Source: Oscillospiraceae bacterium (GTDB lineage: Bacteria > Bacillota > Clostridia > UBA1381 > UBA9506). Taken from it: a stretch of DNA of 32,089 bases. The DNA lies in contig SVJO01000002.1 in assembly GCA_015068935.1 (NCBI GenBank), positions 68,943 through 101,031 on the forward strand, read 5' to 3'. Positions 17,162 to 26,145 of this stretch are shown here, in pieces. The notes beneath the pieces are model-generated. The model was not told the origin of the DNA, searched no databases, and saw only the letters and a list, made by a program, of their open reading frames with translations. The translations under genes were made by a program, and so were the position numbers. Positions within the stretch are counted from its first letter, which is position 1, and each line of letters begins with the position of its first letter.

Positions 17162-17902
17162 TCACTTTCCAATAATTTTATTTAAATATGCAAGAGAATA
17201 AAAATCTCTGTCAATATGTTCTTTTATAAAATGAAGGGTATGACTTTCAAACTCAACAACAAGGTTGTGAGGAAGCGAGAATGAATAAACTTTTTTATCA
17301 TCAGCATCTATGACATAACGCATTGCCATAAGAACGGCACCTGATATTTTCTCCTCACCTATGCCGCAGGCTGAGCATAGAGCACCGCCGACGGCTGCAC
17401 ATATATGAACTGTTTCCGTGCTTCCGCATCTGACACATGAAGAAAGCTTAGGAGTAAGCCCTAAAAGACACAGTAGCCTCAGTTCAAAAACACATTTTAT
17501 GAGCCTTAAATTTTTATCTGAATTTGCCAGAAGAAAAAAAGTATTTAAGACAAAAGGGAGAATTCTTTCATCTCCGACATTTTCCTTGACAGTATAGTCA
17601 ACAAGGTCTGCAACATATGTCGCATATGCTATTCGTTCAATGTTGGCACTGAGGTTATAAAAACTTTCTAAAAGTACACATGAAGTCACCCTGTACATAT
17701 CGCGCCCAGGACTTATGACAAATTCACTGTAGCAAAAAGGCGCAGACCCTTGAGAATTTCTGTTTTTATAATTTTTAGCACCCTTGACAAATGCAGTTAT
17801 AACACCCATATAAGGGGTTAAGACAGAGATTATCGCATCTCCTTCTTTAATGATTTTCCTTTTGAGAACTACCCCCGTTGTTTTTATATATTCCATACTC
17901 AT
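17162..17902 (-). CDS. recO: DNA repair protein RecO
   Basis: RecF-pathway mediator that helps load RecA on SSB-coated DNA. N-terminal OB-fold (about 1-80, IKTTGVVLKRKIIKEGDAIISVLT), a helical domain, and a four-cysteine zinc finger CVRCG...CSACG near the middle. Length about 246 residues is typical. The start is uncertain: GTG 17905, ATG 17902 and ATG 17896 are all in frame and none has a strong ribosome binding site. The start region is overlapped by the yqzL coding sequence, so recO is probably translated by coupling. Downstream TIGR03960 begins within ten bases of its stop. Confidence 0.93.
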   Translation of the reverse strand: MSMEYIKTTGVVLKRKIIKEGDAIISVLTPYMGVITAFVKGAKNYKNRNSQGSAPFCYSEFVISPGRDMYRVTSCVLLESFYNLSANIERIAYATYVADLVDYTVKENVGDERILPFVLNTFFLLANSDKNLRLIKCVFELRLLCLLGLTPKLSSCVRCGSTETVHICAAVGGALCSACGIGEEKISGAVLMAMRYVIDADDKKVYSFSLPHNLVVEFESHTLHFIKEHIDRDFYSLAYLNKIIGK

Positions 17903-17996
17903 CACTTTTATCCGTTTGTTGTAATTCTTTATATAGTAAATATTGGTCTATCGAACCTGTTTTTTCAAACATGCTCCAACTTAAATCTCTGTACAT
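17847..17996 (-). CDS. yqzL: YqzL-like small protein between era and recO
   Basis: A 49-residue protein starting MYRDLSWSMFEKTGSIDQYL and continuing LYKELQQTDK before a Gly/Ser/Asn-rich tail. The W-x-M-F-x-x-TG-x-x-x-x-YLLYKEL core matches the YqzL family, which lies at the same place, between era and recO, in B. subtilis. ATG 17996 has a perfect GGAGG (18008-18004) seven bases upstream. The stop TAA at 17849-17847 lies inside recO, giving an overlap of roughly 50 bases in another frame. The function is unknown; the position suggests it sets up recO translation. The overlap and the short length make it easy to miss. Confidence 0.9.
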   Translation of the reverse strand: MYRDLSWSMFEKTGSIDQYLLYKELQQTDKSDEYGIYKNNGGSSQKENH

Positions 17997-18003
17997 ATCG
18001 ATT

Positions 18004-18041
18004 CCTCCGCTAAAAGATTTCTATATTTATATTTTTAGCGG
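18004..18041 (-). promoter_or_regulatory. Hairpin overlapping the yqzL ribosome binding site
   Basis: On the - strand CCGCTAAAA (18041-18033) pairs with TTTTAGCGG (18015-18007), a 9-bp perfect stem with a 17-base loop. The final GG of the stem is the first GG of the GGAGG that starts yqzL. No U-tract follows, so a terminator is unlikely; the stem could reduce access to the ribosome binding site or protect an mRNA end between era and yqzL-recO. Confidence 0.6.
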
Positions 18042-18072
18042 GTAAGTGTATGTTATACTAGGTAAAAATTGT

Positions 18073-18966
18073 TTAGGAGTCCTGCTCAAACCCAAAATTC
18101 TTAATTAGGAAATTATTATTTCGCCAGTCGTCTTTTACTTTTACCCAAAGTTTTAGAAGTACCTTTTTCTCAAGCATCCGTTCAATATCCTCTCTTGCAC
18201 GGCTTCCGACAGCTTTAAGCATAGCACCGCCTTTTCCTATTATTATGGCTTTATGACTTGATTTTTCACAGTAGATGTTTGCTTCAATTTCTACAATGTT
18301 TTTCTTTTCCCTCATAGCAAAAATTTCTATAGCAACACCATGTGGGATTTCCTTATCTAATGCATAAAGCAATTTTTCTCTTATGAGTTCTGCTGCAACC
18401 TGACGTTCAGGCTGGTCTGTTACCATATCATCAGGATAGAACATAGGGCCTGGTTGTATATGCTTTAAAAGTTCTTCCTTTAAAGAGTCAATACCATCTC
18501 GGCATTTTGCACTTATAGGTATGACTGCCTCAAAGTCAAAGTGCTCTGTGTAGGTAGAAATAATAGAAAAGAGTGTTTCTTTTTTTATTGTATCAATTTT
18601 ATTTATTACAAGAATAACAGGAATATTTTTAGTTCTTAAATCTTCCATAATTTTTTCTTCTGTTTTTCCAACAGAATCTCTCGGCTCAACCAAAAACAAA
18701 ACAGCATCGGCATTGCCAATCGCACCTTTAGCGGATTTTACCATGAATTCTCCGAGCTTTGTATTAGGTGCGTGAATACCAGGAGTATCCGTGAAGATAA
18801 TCTGGTAATCTTCTTCACTTAATATTCCTAAAACATTATTTCTTGTTGTTTGTGGTTTGTGAGAAATTATAGCAATTTTCTGTCCGATTAATCTGTTTAA
18901 AAGAGTGGATTTGCCCACATTAGGTCTTCCTATTATGCTGACAAAACCTGATTTAAACTCACTCAT
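18073..18966 (-). CDS. era: GTPase Era
   Basis: Ras-like GTPase that binds 16S rRNA and acts in 30S ribosome assembly. Seen: G1 GRPNVGKS (13-20), switch I region QTTRNN, G3 DTPG (60-63), G4 NKID (122-125), SAK (G5) near 153, then a C-terminal KH domain with IIGKGGAMLKAVGSRAREDIE. The 297-residue length is normal. GAGGT lies eight bases before the ATG. It starts 15 bases after a TagA/WecG gene, not after cdd or dgkA as in many Firmicutes, so the local order is rearranged upstream of era but era-yqzL-recO is kept. Confidence 0.97.
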   Translation of the reverse strand: MSEFKSGFVSIIGRPNVGKSTLLNRLIGQKIAIISHKPQTTRNNVLGILSEEDYQIIFTDTPGIHAPNTKLGEFMVKSAKGAIGNADAVLFLVEPRDSVGKTEEKIMEDLRTKNIPVILVINKIDTIKKETLFSIISTYTEHFDFEAVIPISAKCRDGIDSLKEELLKHIQPGPMFYPDDMVTDQPERQVAAELIREKLLYALDKEIPHGVAIEIFAMREKKNIVEIEANIYCEKSSHKAIIIGKGGAMLKAVGSRAREDIERMLEKKVLLKLWVKVKDDWRNNNFLIKNFGFEQDS

Positions 18967-18981
18967 TATTATTACCTCGAT

Positions 18982-19713
18982 TTATCTTAATCTTTTTCCT
19001 TTAAAAAGTACTGTCAGACCAAACTTAGGAAGGGCAAGCATTCTTACAAAACGTGACGGCTGCTTTAGGAGTCTGTAAAGCCACTCAATTCCATGATTGC
19101 GATAAAACTGAGGGGCGCGTTCCACATTGCCTGCAAAAACGTCAAGACTTCCTCCTATTCCCATAAGGACTTTGGCTCCAAGCTCATTTTTATATTTATT
19201 AATCCATTTTTCCTGTTTGGGAGCACCCAGACATACGAAAAGGATGTCGGGCTTTTTTTGTTTAATATCTTCAATAATCAGTTTTTCTTTTTCTTCATCA
19301 TAATAGCCATCACTAAGACCGCAAATATTAAGAGAGGGATATTGCGACAAAAGGTTTTCCTTTGCTTTTTCAGCAATACCGGGTTTCCCGCCGAAGAAGT
19401 AGAATGATTTTTGACCGCCAGAGAGTTTTTTAATGAGATTTGTTGCCAGGTCAAAGCCTGCCACGCGTTCGGGGAGCGGCGCTTTTAAGATTCGCGATGC
19501 ATACACAACGCCAATTCCATCAGGGACAACAAGCGACGCATCATTTAATTGTCGACAAAACTCTTCATCGTTATATGCCGACATTATTATCTCTGAATTT
19601 GGTGTAAATACGGCATGTGGAACATCTTCATTTAGAAAATCCAATACTTTACATACCGCTGCATCCATAGTTACATTATCAACATTTACTCCTAGAATAT
19701 TAATCTTTTCCAA
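18982..19713 (-). CDS. WecG/TagA/CpsF family glycosyltransferase (GT26)
   Basis: Transfers a sugar, classically N-acetylmannosamine, to an undecaprenyl-diphosphate-linked GlcNAc during teichoic acid or surface polysaccharide synthesis, on the inner membrane face. Seen: INILGVNVDNVTMDAAV at the start, FTPNSEII, VVPDGIGVVYASR, GGKPGIAEKA, CLGAPKQEKWI, and a C-terminal RAPQFYRNHGIEWLYRLLKQPS region, which is diagnostic for the family. The start is TTG 19713 with GGGGAG six bases upstream; the next Met (residue 16) would delete conserved sequence. 243 residues. No other polysaccharide genes are adjacent. Confidence 0.92.
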   Translation of the reverse strand: MEKINILGVNVDNVTMDAAVCKVLDFLNEDVPHAVFTPNSEIIMSAYNDEEFCRQLNDASLVVPDGIGVVYASRILKAPLPERVAGFDLATNLIKKLSGGQKSFYFFGGKPGIAEKAKENLLSQYPSLNICGLSDGYYDEEKEKLIIEDIKQKKPDILFVCLGAPKQEKWINKYKNELGAKVLMGIGGSLDVFAGNVERAPQFYRNHGIEWLYRLLKQPSRFVRMLALPKFGLTVLFKGKRLR

Positions 19714-19734
19714 AATTATCTCCCCTGACTTTTT

Positions 19735-21021
19735 TTACTGTGAAATACCAATTCTCTCAATAGTTTTCTTTGCCTCACGTTTAATCTTTTCCATATCTAT
19801 AGTAAGAAATTCTCTGTTTTCCATAATAATCTCGCCGCCGATTATACTTGTTTCCACGTTTCCTGCATTAGCGCTGTAGACCACAGTGGAAATCGGCGAG
19901 TAAACGGGACATAAATTAGGGCTGTCTGCATCTAAAATGATGATGTCTGCATCAAAACCTTCTTTTATTTTGCCTGTCTCGTTTTGTCTTGAGAGCGCCA
20001 AAGCGCCACCTGAAATTGCTGCTTCTAAGGCATCATATGCCGCAAAGCAAGAGGCATCTTTCTTTGTTCCCTTTGCTAAAAGCGCACAGAGCTTCATTTC
20101 GGCAAACATATCAAGTGAATTGTTTGATGCAGCCCCGTCTGTACCTATAGCAAGAGAGATTCCATTTTCAAGCATTTTTGCAGTCTCGGCTATTCCGCTT
20201 GCAAGTTTTAAATTGCTTGTAGGATTTGTCGCCACAACAGTTTCGCTCCTTGCAAGAATTTCCATATCTTCGTCGCTTAAATATACGCAGTGGGCAGCAT
20301 TGGTTGCTTTGCCTAAAACTCCCGTATTAAAAAGCAGTTTGACAGGAGAAATGCCGTAGTTATTCAGGCAATCACTGTTTTCTTTTTCTGTCTCGCTAAC
20401 ATGAACACTAAGGCCCGTCCCATCATGTTTTGCGGCTTGTGCAACAGCTCTTAAAGTCTCCGTGCTGCAGCTATATACAGAGTGAAGGGCATAATCTATT
20501 TTAATGTTTCCGTCTTTTTCATTATTGTATGTTTTAAAAAGCTCTTTTGCCTTTTCAAGCTGCACAATATATTCCGAATCAAATCCTGTAATACATGGTG
20601 CGATATTTGCTTTAATACCTGAATCCATCGCAGCTTTAATTGCATTTTCTGTTGTGAAATACATATCAGAAAACGCGGTGGTTCCGCTTTTTATCATTTC
20701 AGCAATCGACAAAACAGAGCCAAAATAAACTGCGTCTGAATCCAACTTGTTTTCTGCGGGAAATATTTTGTCAAAAAGCCATGAATGAAGAGGTAAGTCG
20801 TCTGCATACCCGCGAAGAAGCGACATGGGGGAGTGCGTGTGGGCATTGATAAGCCCTGGCATAACGATACCGCCCCTTGCATCAATTACTTTTGTTGTAT
20901 CAATGCCGACAGGAAGCTCTTCTCCTACGTATGTTATTTTCCTGCCTTCCGTGACAACATAACCGCTGTGAATAACCTCTTGGTCATCCATGGTTATTAT
21001 GTACGCGTTTTTTATTACCAT
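19735..21021 (-). CDS. mtaD: Amidohydrolase, MTA/S-adenosylhomocysteine deaminase type
   Basis: Metal-dependent deaminase of the amidohydrolase superfamily, 428 residues, close to the MtaD/SsnA/TrzN group. Metal site residues: NAHTHSP near 60-66, HVSETEKEN (His and Glu), HCVYLSDED, and [14 protein letters not shown] with the catalytic Asp. The likely reaction is deamination of 5'-methylthioadenosine or SAH to the inosine forms, but subgroups of this family act on other aminated rings, so the substrate is inferred. The ATG overlaps the recA stop by seven bases (ATGGTAA), so it is probably translationally coupled to recA. Confidence 0.88.
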   Translation of the reverse strand: MVIKNAYIITMDDQEVIHSGYVVTEGRKITYVGEELPVGIDTTKVIDARGGIVMPGLINAHTHSPMSLLRGYADDLPLHSWLFDKIFPAENKLDSDAVYFGSVLSIAEMIKSGTTAFSDMYFTTENAIKAAMDSGIKANIAPCITGFDSEYIVQLEKAKELFKTYNNEKDGNIKIDYALHSVYSCSTETLRAVAQAAKHDGTGLSVHVSETEKENSDCLNNYGISPVKLLFNTGVLGKATNAAHCVYLSDEDMEILARSETVVATNPTSNLKLASGIAETAKMLENGISLAIGTDGAASNNSLDMFAEMKLCALLAKGTKKDASCFAAYDALEAAISGGALALSRQNETGKIKEGFDADIIILDADSPNLCPVYSPISTVVYSANAGNVETSIIGGEIIMENREFLTIDMEKIKREAKKTIERIGISQ

Positions 21022-22019
21022 GCTATTTTCTCCCTGACTTTTAATTCAATCTCATTTAAGAGTTCAGGATTTTCCTGGAGATATTTTTTTGCATTTTCTC
21101 TTCCCTGACCCAGACGCATTTCACCATAGTTATACCACGTACCGCTTTTAGATACAACACCTTTTTCTGCCGCAATATCTAAAATACAGCCAACTTTTGA
21201 AATGCCTTCGCCATACATTATATCAAATTCTGCTTCCTTAAACGGAGGAGCAACTTTATTTTTTACTATTTTAACACGTGTTCTTGCACCAATGTTGTCC
21301 GAGCCTTGTTTAATGAATTCAGTCTTTCTGACTTCCATACGTACCGAGGAATAGAATTTAAGAGCTCGTCCTCCAGTAGTAACCTCAGGGTTGCCATAAA
21401 TTACTCCAACTTTTTCACGAAGCTGATTTATGAAAATTGCAACCGTGTTTGACTTATTTATAACACCTGCAAGTTTTCTCAGCGCCTGGCTCATTAGTCT
21501 TGCGTGCAAGCCTACATGAGAATCTCCCATTTCGCCTTCAATTTCAGCTTTTGGAACAAGGGCCGCAACAGAGTCAATTACAATAACATCAATTGCAGTA
21601 CTTCTTACAAGCATTTCAGCGATTTCAAGAGCCTGCTCACCTGTATCAGGCTGTGATACAATCAAATCGTCAACATTAACACCGAGTTTTTCTGCATATA
21701 CAGGGTCAAGGGCATGCTCAGCATCAATGAATGCAACCTCACCGCCAAGTTTTTGTGCTTCTGCAATAACATGGAGAGCAACTGTTGTTTTGCCCGAGGA
21801 TTCAGGTCCGTAAATCTCGATAATTCTTCCCTTTGGGAGTCCTCCTATTCCAAGGGCAACATCAAGACTGAGTGCGCCTGTAGGAATAGACTCAACATTC
21901 ATTTTCATATTGCTTCCAAGACGCATGACCGAGCCCTTTCCAAAAGATTTTTCTATCTGGCTCAATGCCATCTCCAGTGCCTCATTTTTTTTCTGTGCTC
22001 CATTATTTTCTGTATTCAT
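21015..22019 (-). CDS. recA: Recombinase RecA
   Basis: ATP-dependent strand-exchange protein that also triggers LexA self-cleavage. Walker [10 protein letters not shown] begins at residue 71; other hallmarks are [60 protein letters not shown] and the KNKVAPPF segment. I chose ATG 22019 (334 residues), seven bases after AAGGAGA, over the TTG two codons earlier. The protein ends at KVREKIAW with no acidic tail, shorter than the roughly 345-355 residues of many RecA proteins. It follows cinA by 25 bases, a common order in bacteria. No GAAC-N4-GTTC-type LexA box is visible just upstream. Confidence 0.98.
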   Translation of the reverse strand: MNTENNGAQKKNEALEMALSQIEKSFGKGSVMRLGSNMKMNVESIPTGALSLDVALGIGGLPKGRIIEIYGPESSGKTTVALHVIAEAQKLGGEVAFIDAEHALDPVYAEKLGVNVDDLIVSQPDTGEQALEIAEMLVRSTAIDVIVIDSVAALVPKAEIEGEMGDSHVGLHARLMSQALRKLAGVINKSNTVAIFINQLREKVGVIYGNPEVTTGGRALKFYSSVRMEVRKTEFIKQGSDNIGARTRVKIVKNKVAPPFKEAEFDIMYGEGISKVGCILDIAAEKGVVSKSGTWYNYGEMRLGQGRENAKKYLQENPELLNEIELKVREKIAW

Positions 22020-22044
22020 AATCAAATCTCCTTTTCTTATTAGT

Positions 22045-23265
22045 CTATTCTAAGGATTTATATACAATGGATAATGCATTCATTACGGCGGCATGACGGA
22101 TTTTATTCCTGTCTCTGCCGATAAGTTTGAGTTCATAGGTTTTAGTTCCGTCTTCTGTTGCGATACCGATATAAACAAGGCCCACAGGTTTTTTTTCAGT
22201 TCCTCCATCGGGGCCTGCAAGACCAGTAATTGAAATACCGATGTCTGCCTTTGAGCGTTCTCTTATTCCATCAGCCATTTCACGTGCGGTTTCTTCGCTT
22301 ACGGCTCCAAATTTTTCTAATGTCTCATGTTTAACTCCCAAATACTTTTCTTTTGCCTCGTTTGCATATGTCACAACACTTTCAAAAAGGACAGATGATA
22401 TACCGGGTGTTTCAGCAAGAGTTGCAGCAAATAGCCCTGCCGTGCAGCTTTCTGCAGCTGCTATAGTAATATTTTTTTCTATAAGTTTTCGGGCGCATAC
22501 AATATTTAAAGCAGTATCATCATGCGAATATATAAACTCACCAAGTCTTTTATCAATTTCTTTTATCATCTTGCTATTAAGGTTATCAGCCTCTTCCTTT
22601 GATGCAGCTCGTGCCGTAACTCTTAAGATTGTCTCGTTATCTTTGGCATATGGTGCAACTGTCGGATTGTCGTTTTGCATAAGGTCTTTAATTTTATCGC
22701 CGATGCTTGATTCGCCAATGCCAAAAAGTCTTAAAATTTTCGAGCGCATTACATATGGAGATTTTTTCTCCAGATATGGTTTAACCTTTTGAGAAAACAT
22801 AGGAGCCATCTCTTTTGGGGGACCGGGGAGAAGGACAATAATTTTTTCGCCATTTTCAATGATTATACCGGGAGCTGTTCCGTTATCATTTTTTAAAATT
22901 ATTGCACCCTTTGGTATATAGGCCTGTTTTAGGTTTGACTGAGATATTTTTTTGTTTAAGTATTTTTCAATAAGCTCCTGTGATTCTTTGTGAAGATACA
23001 TGTCAAGTCCCAGGAGACTGGCTACGGTTTCTTTTGTCAGGTCATCATCTGTCGGTCCTAATCCTCCGGTTAGAATAAGCAGGTCTGCACGGCTCAGAGC
23101 ACATTTGATGACCTCCTCAAGCCGCTCTTTGTTATCTCCAACGACTGTCTGGTAATATACATTAATCCCTATATTTGACAGTTCTTCTGAAAGAAACTGT
23201 GCATTCGTGTTTACAATGTTTCCTAAAAGCAGTTCTGTTCCGACTGCAATAATTTCACCATTCAT
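22045..23265 (-). CDS. cinA: CinA: competence/damage-inducible protein, NMN deamidase
   Basis: Two domains: an N-terminal MoeA/MogA-like (COG1058, pyrophosphatase) part with [20 protein letters not shown] and [15 protein letters not shown], and a C-terminal nicotinamide-nucleotide amidase part with [16 protein letters not shown] and [19 protein letters not shown]. It salvages pyridine nucleotides from NMN and cleaves ADP-ribose-type compounds in the cytoplasm. The frame begins at GTG 23274, but AGGTG lies six bases before ATG 23265, so that start is preferred (406 residues). cinA before recA is a widely conserved pair. Confidence 0.95.
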   Translation of the reverse strand: MNGEIIAVGTELLLGNIVNTNAQFLSEELSNIGINVYYQTVVGDNKERLEEVIKCALSRADLLILTGGLGPTDDDLTKETVASLLGLDMYLHKESQELIEKYLNKKISQSNLKQAYIPKGAIILKNDNGTAPGIIIENGEKIIVLLPGPPKEMAPMFSQKVKPYLEKKSPYVMRSKILRLFGIGESSIGDKIKDLMQNDNPTVAPYAKDNETILRVTARAASKEEADNLNSKMIKEIDKRLGEFIYSHDDTALNIVCARKLIEKNITIAAAESCTAGLFAATLAETPGISSVLFESVVTYANEAKEKYLGVKHETLEKFGAVSEETAREMADGIRERSKADIGISITGLAGPDGGTEKKPVGLVYIGIATEDGTKTYELKLIGRDRNKIRHAAVMNALSIVYKSLE

Positions 23266-23291
23266 TTTTTGCACCTGACTTTAAAATTTTA

Positions 23292-23804
23292 TTAAGATTT
23301 GATATTTGAAGGATTGTACTTTTTCATTTCGGCAATTAAAGCATCAGTTGGCTGGAAGAATACAGTAGCATCTTTGCCGTCCTTAACGGTTGCATCTATT
23401 TTATATATTTCGCCAAGAGCAGGATTATATACAGCATTAATTACCCTGTCAGCTGTTTTTGTTTTTTCGGAAAATTCAGTTGTTTTTTCCATGTTTCTGA
23501 TATTTCTGCATTTGACAGTGACTAATCTTTTTCTGACTTTTTTACCCCTTATTATATCAATATCGAGGTCGCCGTTTGTAAAAATATACTCATATTCTAT
23601 TGACATACGTGAAATAAGTATGTATGCAGCATATCCAATGCAAAGCACTGCAAAAAATGAAAAAGTACGAAGAAAGCTAACTGATGCAAATAACAAAAAA
23701 ACTATAACCGAAAGAAATGTTGCAATAACAGCAATACATATCTTTAGTGTTGTTTCAACAGCGGTAGATTTTTTCACCATAAGGTATTCTAAAAAAATAT
23801 CCAT
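23292..23804 (-). CDS. Small two-helix membrane protein with cytosolic PH-like tail (DUF6106-like, tentative)
   Basis: 170 residues. Two adjacent membrane helices (about 15-38 and 44-62) are followed by a soluble, beta-rich tail starting EYEYIFTNGDLDIDIIRGKKVRKR, the pattern of membrane-anchored PH-like domains. The sequence reminds me of the uncharacterised Clostridia family DUF6106, from memory only. The start ATG 23804 has GGAGG (23817-23813) eight bases upstream; the TTG at 23819 overlaps that site and is unlikely. It lies first after an internal promoter and 26 bases before cinA. The function is unknown; a link to cinA-recA rests only on position. Confidence 0.7.
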   Translation of the reverse strand: MDIFLEYLMVKKSTAVETTLKICIAVIATFLSVIVFLLFASVSFLRTFSFFAVLCIGYAAYILISRMSIEYEYIFTNGDLDIDIIRGKKVRKRLVTVKCRNIRNMEKTTEFSEKTKTADRVINAVYNPALGEIYKIDATVKDGKDATVFFQPTDALIAEMKKYNPSNIKS

Positions 23805-23838
23805 TTTAACATCCTCCAAAAAACCTTTAATTTTATTT

Positions 23839-23867
23839 ATTTTATCATAAAAGCCTTATAAGTTCAA
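23839..23867 (-). promoter_or_regulatory. Internal sigma-A-type promoter before the membrane protein-cinA-recA segment
   Basis: On the - strand, TTGAAC (23867-23862) and TAAAAT (23844-23839) are separated by exactly 17 bases, and TGA precedes the -10, giving an extended element. The transcript would start near 23832, about 28 bases before the next ATG. It lies in the 68-base gap after the 5-formyl-THF cyclo-ligase gene. Confidence 0.65.
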
Positions 23868-23872
23868 GTTTT

Positions 23873-24427
23873 TCAAGGTTTTATTATGTTATTTTGTGTT
23901 ATTATCATGTTGAGAGGAACATCCGTTTTCTCAGTGGGCAGAGTCTTTAGCAGGCAGAAGTCATAACAAAGCCCGCATGTGTACGCATCGGTCTCTTTTA
24001 AAAATCTGTCGTAATACCCCTTGCCATAGCCGATTCTGTGACCGTCCTGTGAAAAAGCACATCCCGGAACGATTATAAAGTCTATATCATTTTTCGAAAC
24101 AATGGGGGAAGTTTCTTTTGGCTCCAAAATACCATATGAGCCTTTTGAGAGGTCTGAAAATTCAGTTATTTCCCTTGCTGTCATAGAACAGTCAGAGCTA
24201 TTGCACAACGGAACACACACGCGTTTTTTCTGACTAAGCAGCATCTTTATAAGGGGGAGGGTGTCCACTTCGTTGCGAAAACTGACATAAACCATTATTG
24301 TCTCAGCACGCAGAAATTCCTTAGAGGTACATAATTTATCAATAATTTTTTTTGAGCTTTCTAAAAGATAAGATGAAGATTTTGACATGCGTAGCGCAAG
24401 GTATTGCTTTCTCAAAACTTTTTTCAT
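23873..24427 (-). CDS. yqgN: 5-formyltetrahydrofolate cyclo-ligase
   Basis: ATP-dependent enzyme that returns 5-formyl-THF to the active folate pool as 5,10-methenyl-THF. Seen: basic N-terminus KKVLRKQYLALR, VYVSFRNEVDT (substrate pocket), the VPG segment IIVPGCAFSQDGHRIGYGKGYYDRFL with the ATP-binding GYGKGYYDR, and a C-terminal DVPLNMIIT strand. 184 residues, normal for the family. Its ATG overlaps the ymdB stop as ATGA, so the two are translationally coupled. A 68-base gap with a promoter follows it. Confidence 0.95.
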   Translation of the reverse strand: MKKVLRKQYLALRMSKSSSYLLESSKKIIDKLCTSKEFLRAETIMVYVSFRNEVDTLPLIKMLLSQKKRVCVPLCNSSDCSMTAREITEFSDLSKGSYGILEPKETSPIVSKNDIDFIIVPGCAFSQDGHRIGYGKGYYDRFLKETDAYTCGLCYDFCLLKTLPTEKTDVPLNMIITQNNIIKP

Positions 24428-25194
24428 GGCACTAAAATTACCTTTTCAATTTTTGTTGTTTTGTTTGTTTCCTCGTCAATTGTAAAAACAGCCCCGTTTA
24501 GCTGGGCTTTGCCTTCTGCAAACTCAAACCTCTGGGGAATACAGCTTTTAAAACGTTTTAATGCTATCTCGCGTTTTACACCGAGACAGGAATAGTATGG
24601 ACCTGTCATACCTATATCTGTAATATATCCCGTGCCTTTGGGCATAATCTTTTCATCTGCTGTGATAATATGAGTATGGGTTCCGTATAAAGCGGAAACC
24701 CTGCCGTCTAAATACCAGCCCATAGTAATTTTTTCGCTTGTTGCTTCTGCATGAAAATCTACTATGATAATATCAGCATTGATTTTTTCTAAAAGGCGGT
24801 CAATTGTCGTAAAGGGACAGTCGTAATAGTCAAGATACACTCTGCCTATGAGATTTATGACAGCAATTTTTTTGCCGTTTTTTTCAAATTGATATACACC
24901 GCTGCCGCTTGTACCCTCAGGGAAGTTTGCAGGGCGCACAATTCTTTTTTCGTTGTGGAGAAGAGAATTTGCATCTTTTTGACGAAAGGCATGATTTCCA
25001 AGAGTTAAAACATCTGCACCGCCTGACAGAAGTGTTTCAGCTGTGCGGCGTGTAATACCATTGTTGTCGCTTGCATTTTCAGCATTTACAACACATAAAT
25101 CAACGTTGTATTTCTCTTTAAGAACAGGAAATTTTTCAAGGAAAATTTCAGTGCCTACGGCACCTACTACATCACCTATTGCAAGAATATTCAT
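24424..25194 (-). CDS. ymdB: YmdB-type metallophosphoesterase (TIGR00282)
   Basis: Dinuclear-metal phosphodiesterase; the B. subtilis homologue hydrolyses cyclic nucleotides and controls biofilm and motility gene choice. All key motifs are visible: IGDVVG (metal Asp), NAEN, GNH, VRPANFPEGT, DFHAEATSEK, and GTHTHIITAD. The residues after GNH are AFRQKD, not the usual TWDKKE type, a small deviation in a substrate-side loop. 256 residues. It follows ribF by 12 bases and overlaps the next gene by four. Its usual partner rny (ribonuclease Y) is not in the window. Confidence 0.93.
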   Translation of the reverse strand: MNILAIGDVVGAVGTEIFLEKFPVLKEKYNVDLCVVNAENASDNNGITRRTAETLLSGGADVLTLGNHAFRQKDANSLLHNEKRIVRPANFPEGTSGSGVYQFEKNGKKIAVINLIGRVYLDYYDCPFTTIDRLLEKINADIIIVDFHAEATSEKITMGWYLDGRVSALYGTHTHIITADEKIMPKGTGYITDIGMTGPYYSCLGVKREIALKRFKSCIPQRFEFAEGKAQLNGAVFTIDEETNKTTKIEKVILVP

Positions 25195-25206
25195 TTTCTA
25201 CCTCTC

Positions 25207-26124
25207 TTAATCTATTTCTTTTCTTTTGGCTACATCGCAAAGAAGTTGTTTTTTCAAGAAATCAATGTTTTCAAAGTTTAATGTTTCACGCATTTTTGTT
25301 ATAAACGAAATTTCAAGAGTTTTGCCATAAAGTTCCCTGTCAAAGTCCAGGATATGTGTTTCAAATTTCACACTGTTATCATTTACAGTTGGACATGTTC
25401 CGACGTTTGTGATTGACTTATATGTTTTCTGCTCGAAAGATACACTTGTTGCATAAACGCCTGTGTGCGGTATAAGCATATTACATTGGGGCATTATGTT
25501 TGCAGTGGGAAAACCTAACTTTGTACCAAGCTCTTTGCCCTTTATTACAGTTCCGCAAACAGTATAATTTCTGCCGAGCATTTTATTTGCCTTATCTATT
25601 TCGCCTTCTTTAAGATATTCACGTATTTTTGTGCTGGAGCACATAATGCCATCATCAAAGAGAGGCTCCAGGGCATAAACGAGGAACCCATATTTATTTC
25701 CAAGCTCGCGTAAGAGGGCAATATCCCCCTCGCCGTTCTTTCCAAAATGGTTGTGAAGACCTGCAACTATAACCTTCATGCTGAGCTTTGAGATGAGAAT
25801 ATCTTTTATAAAATCTTCTGCTGAGAGGTCTTTAACTTTTTTAAAATCTTCAAAGAATAAACAGTCTATCCCCGCATGCTGGAGAAGTTTCTCCTTCTGG
25901 TTATTATTTGCTATCAGAGGCAGAGAATTTTCTCCTTTGATTATGTTTATCGGATGCTCAGAAAAAGTATAACAAAGGGATGTAAGGTTATTTTCTCTGG
26001 AGACCTCTTTCAATGTACTCATAATCTGGGCATGGCCCCTGTGAAGTCCGTCAAAGTTACCTATTGCTACTATTGTTTCGCGCGATTTATCAAGTTTTTC
26101 ATAGTCATACCAAATTGTATTCAT
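25207..26124 (-). CDS. ribF: Bifunctional riboflavin kinase / FAD synthetase
   Basis: Makes FMN and then FAD from riboflavin. The N-terminal FAD synthetase domain has IGNFDGLHRGH, the nucleotidyltransferase HxGH-type motif, and the SSTKIREYLKEGEI segment; the C-terminal riboflavin kinase domain has GTKLGFPTANI and the NVGTCPTV strand. The loop that is usually G-x-D-F-x-FG reads GLHNHFG here. ATG 26124 is preceded by GGAGG (26137-26133) at eight bases, so I prefer it over the TTG at 26139 (305 residues). It starts 21 bases after truB, a conserved Firmicutes pair. Confidence 0.95.
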   Translation of the reverse strand: MNTIWYDYEKLDKSRETIVAIGNFDGLHRGHAQIMSTLKEVSRENNLTSLCYTFSEHPINIIKGENSLPLIANNNQKEKLLQHAGIDCLFFEDFKKVKDLSAEDFIKDILISKLSMKVIVAGLHNHFGKNGEGDIALLRELGNKYGFLVYALEPLFDDGIMCSSTKIREYLKEGEIDKANKMLGRNYTVCGTVIKGKELGTKLGFPTANIMPQCNMLIPHTGVYATSVSFEQKTYKSITNVGTCPTVNDNSVKFETHILDFDRELYGKTLEISFITKMRETLNFENIDFLKKQLLCDVAKRKEID

Positions 26125-26145
26125 CAGAGTTGCCTCCAAGCTATA

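Noticed and set aside
22020-22044. SOS (LexA/DinR) box before recA
   Set aside because: No GAAC-N4-GTTC-like sequence is present in the short cinA-recA gap.
22241-22792. Plus-strand ORF of 183 codons opposite cinA
   Set aside because: Ser/Leu/Ile-rich shadow of cinA codon use, with no independent start signal.
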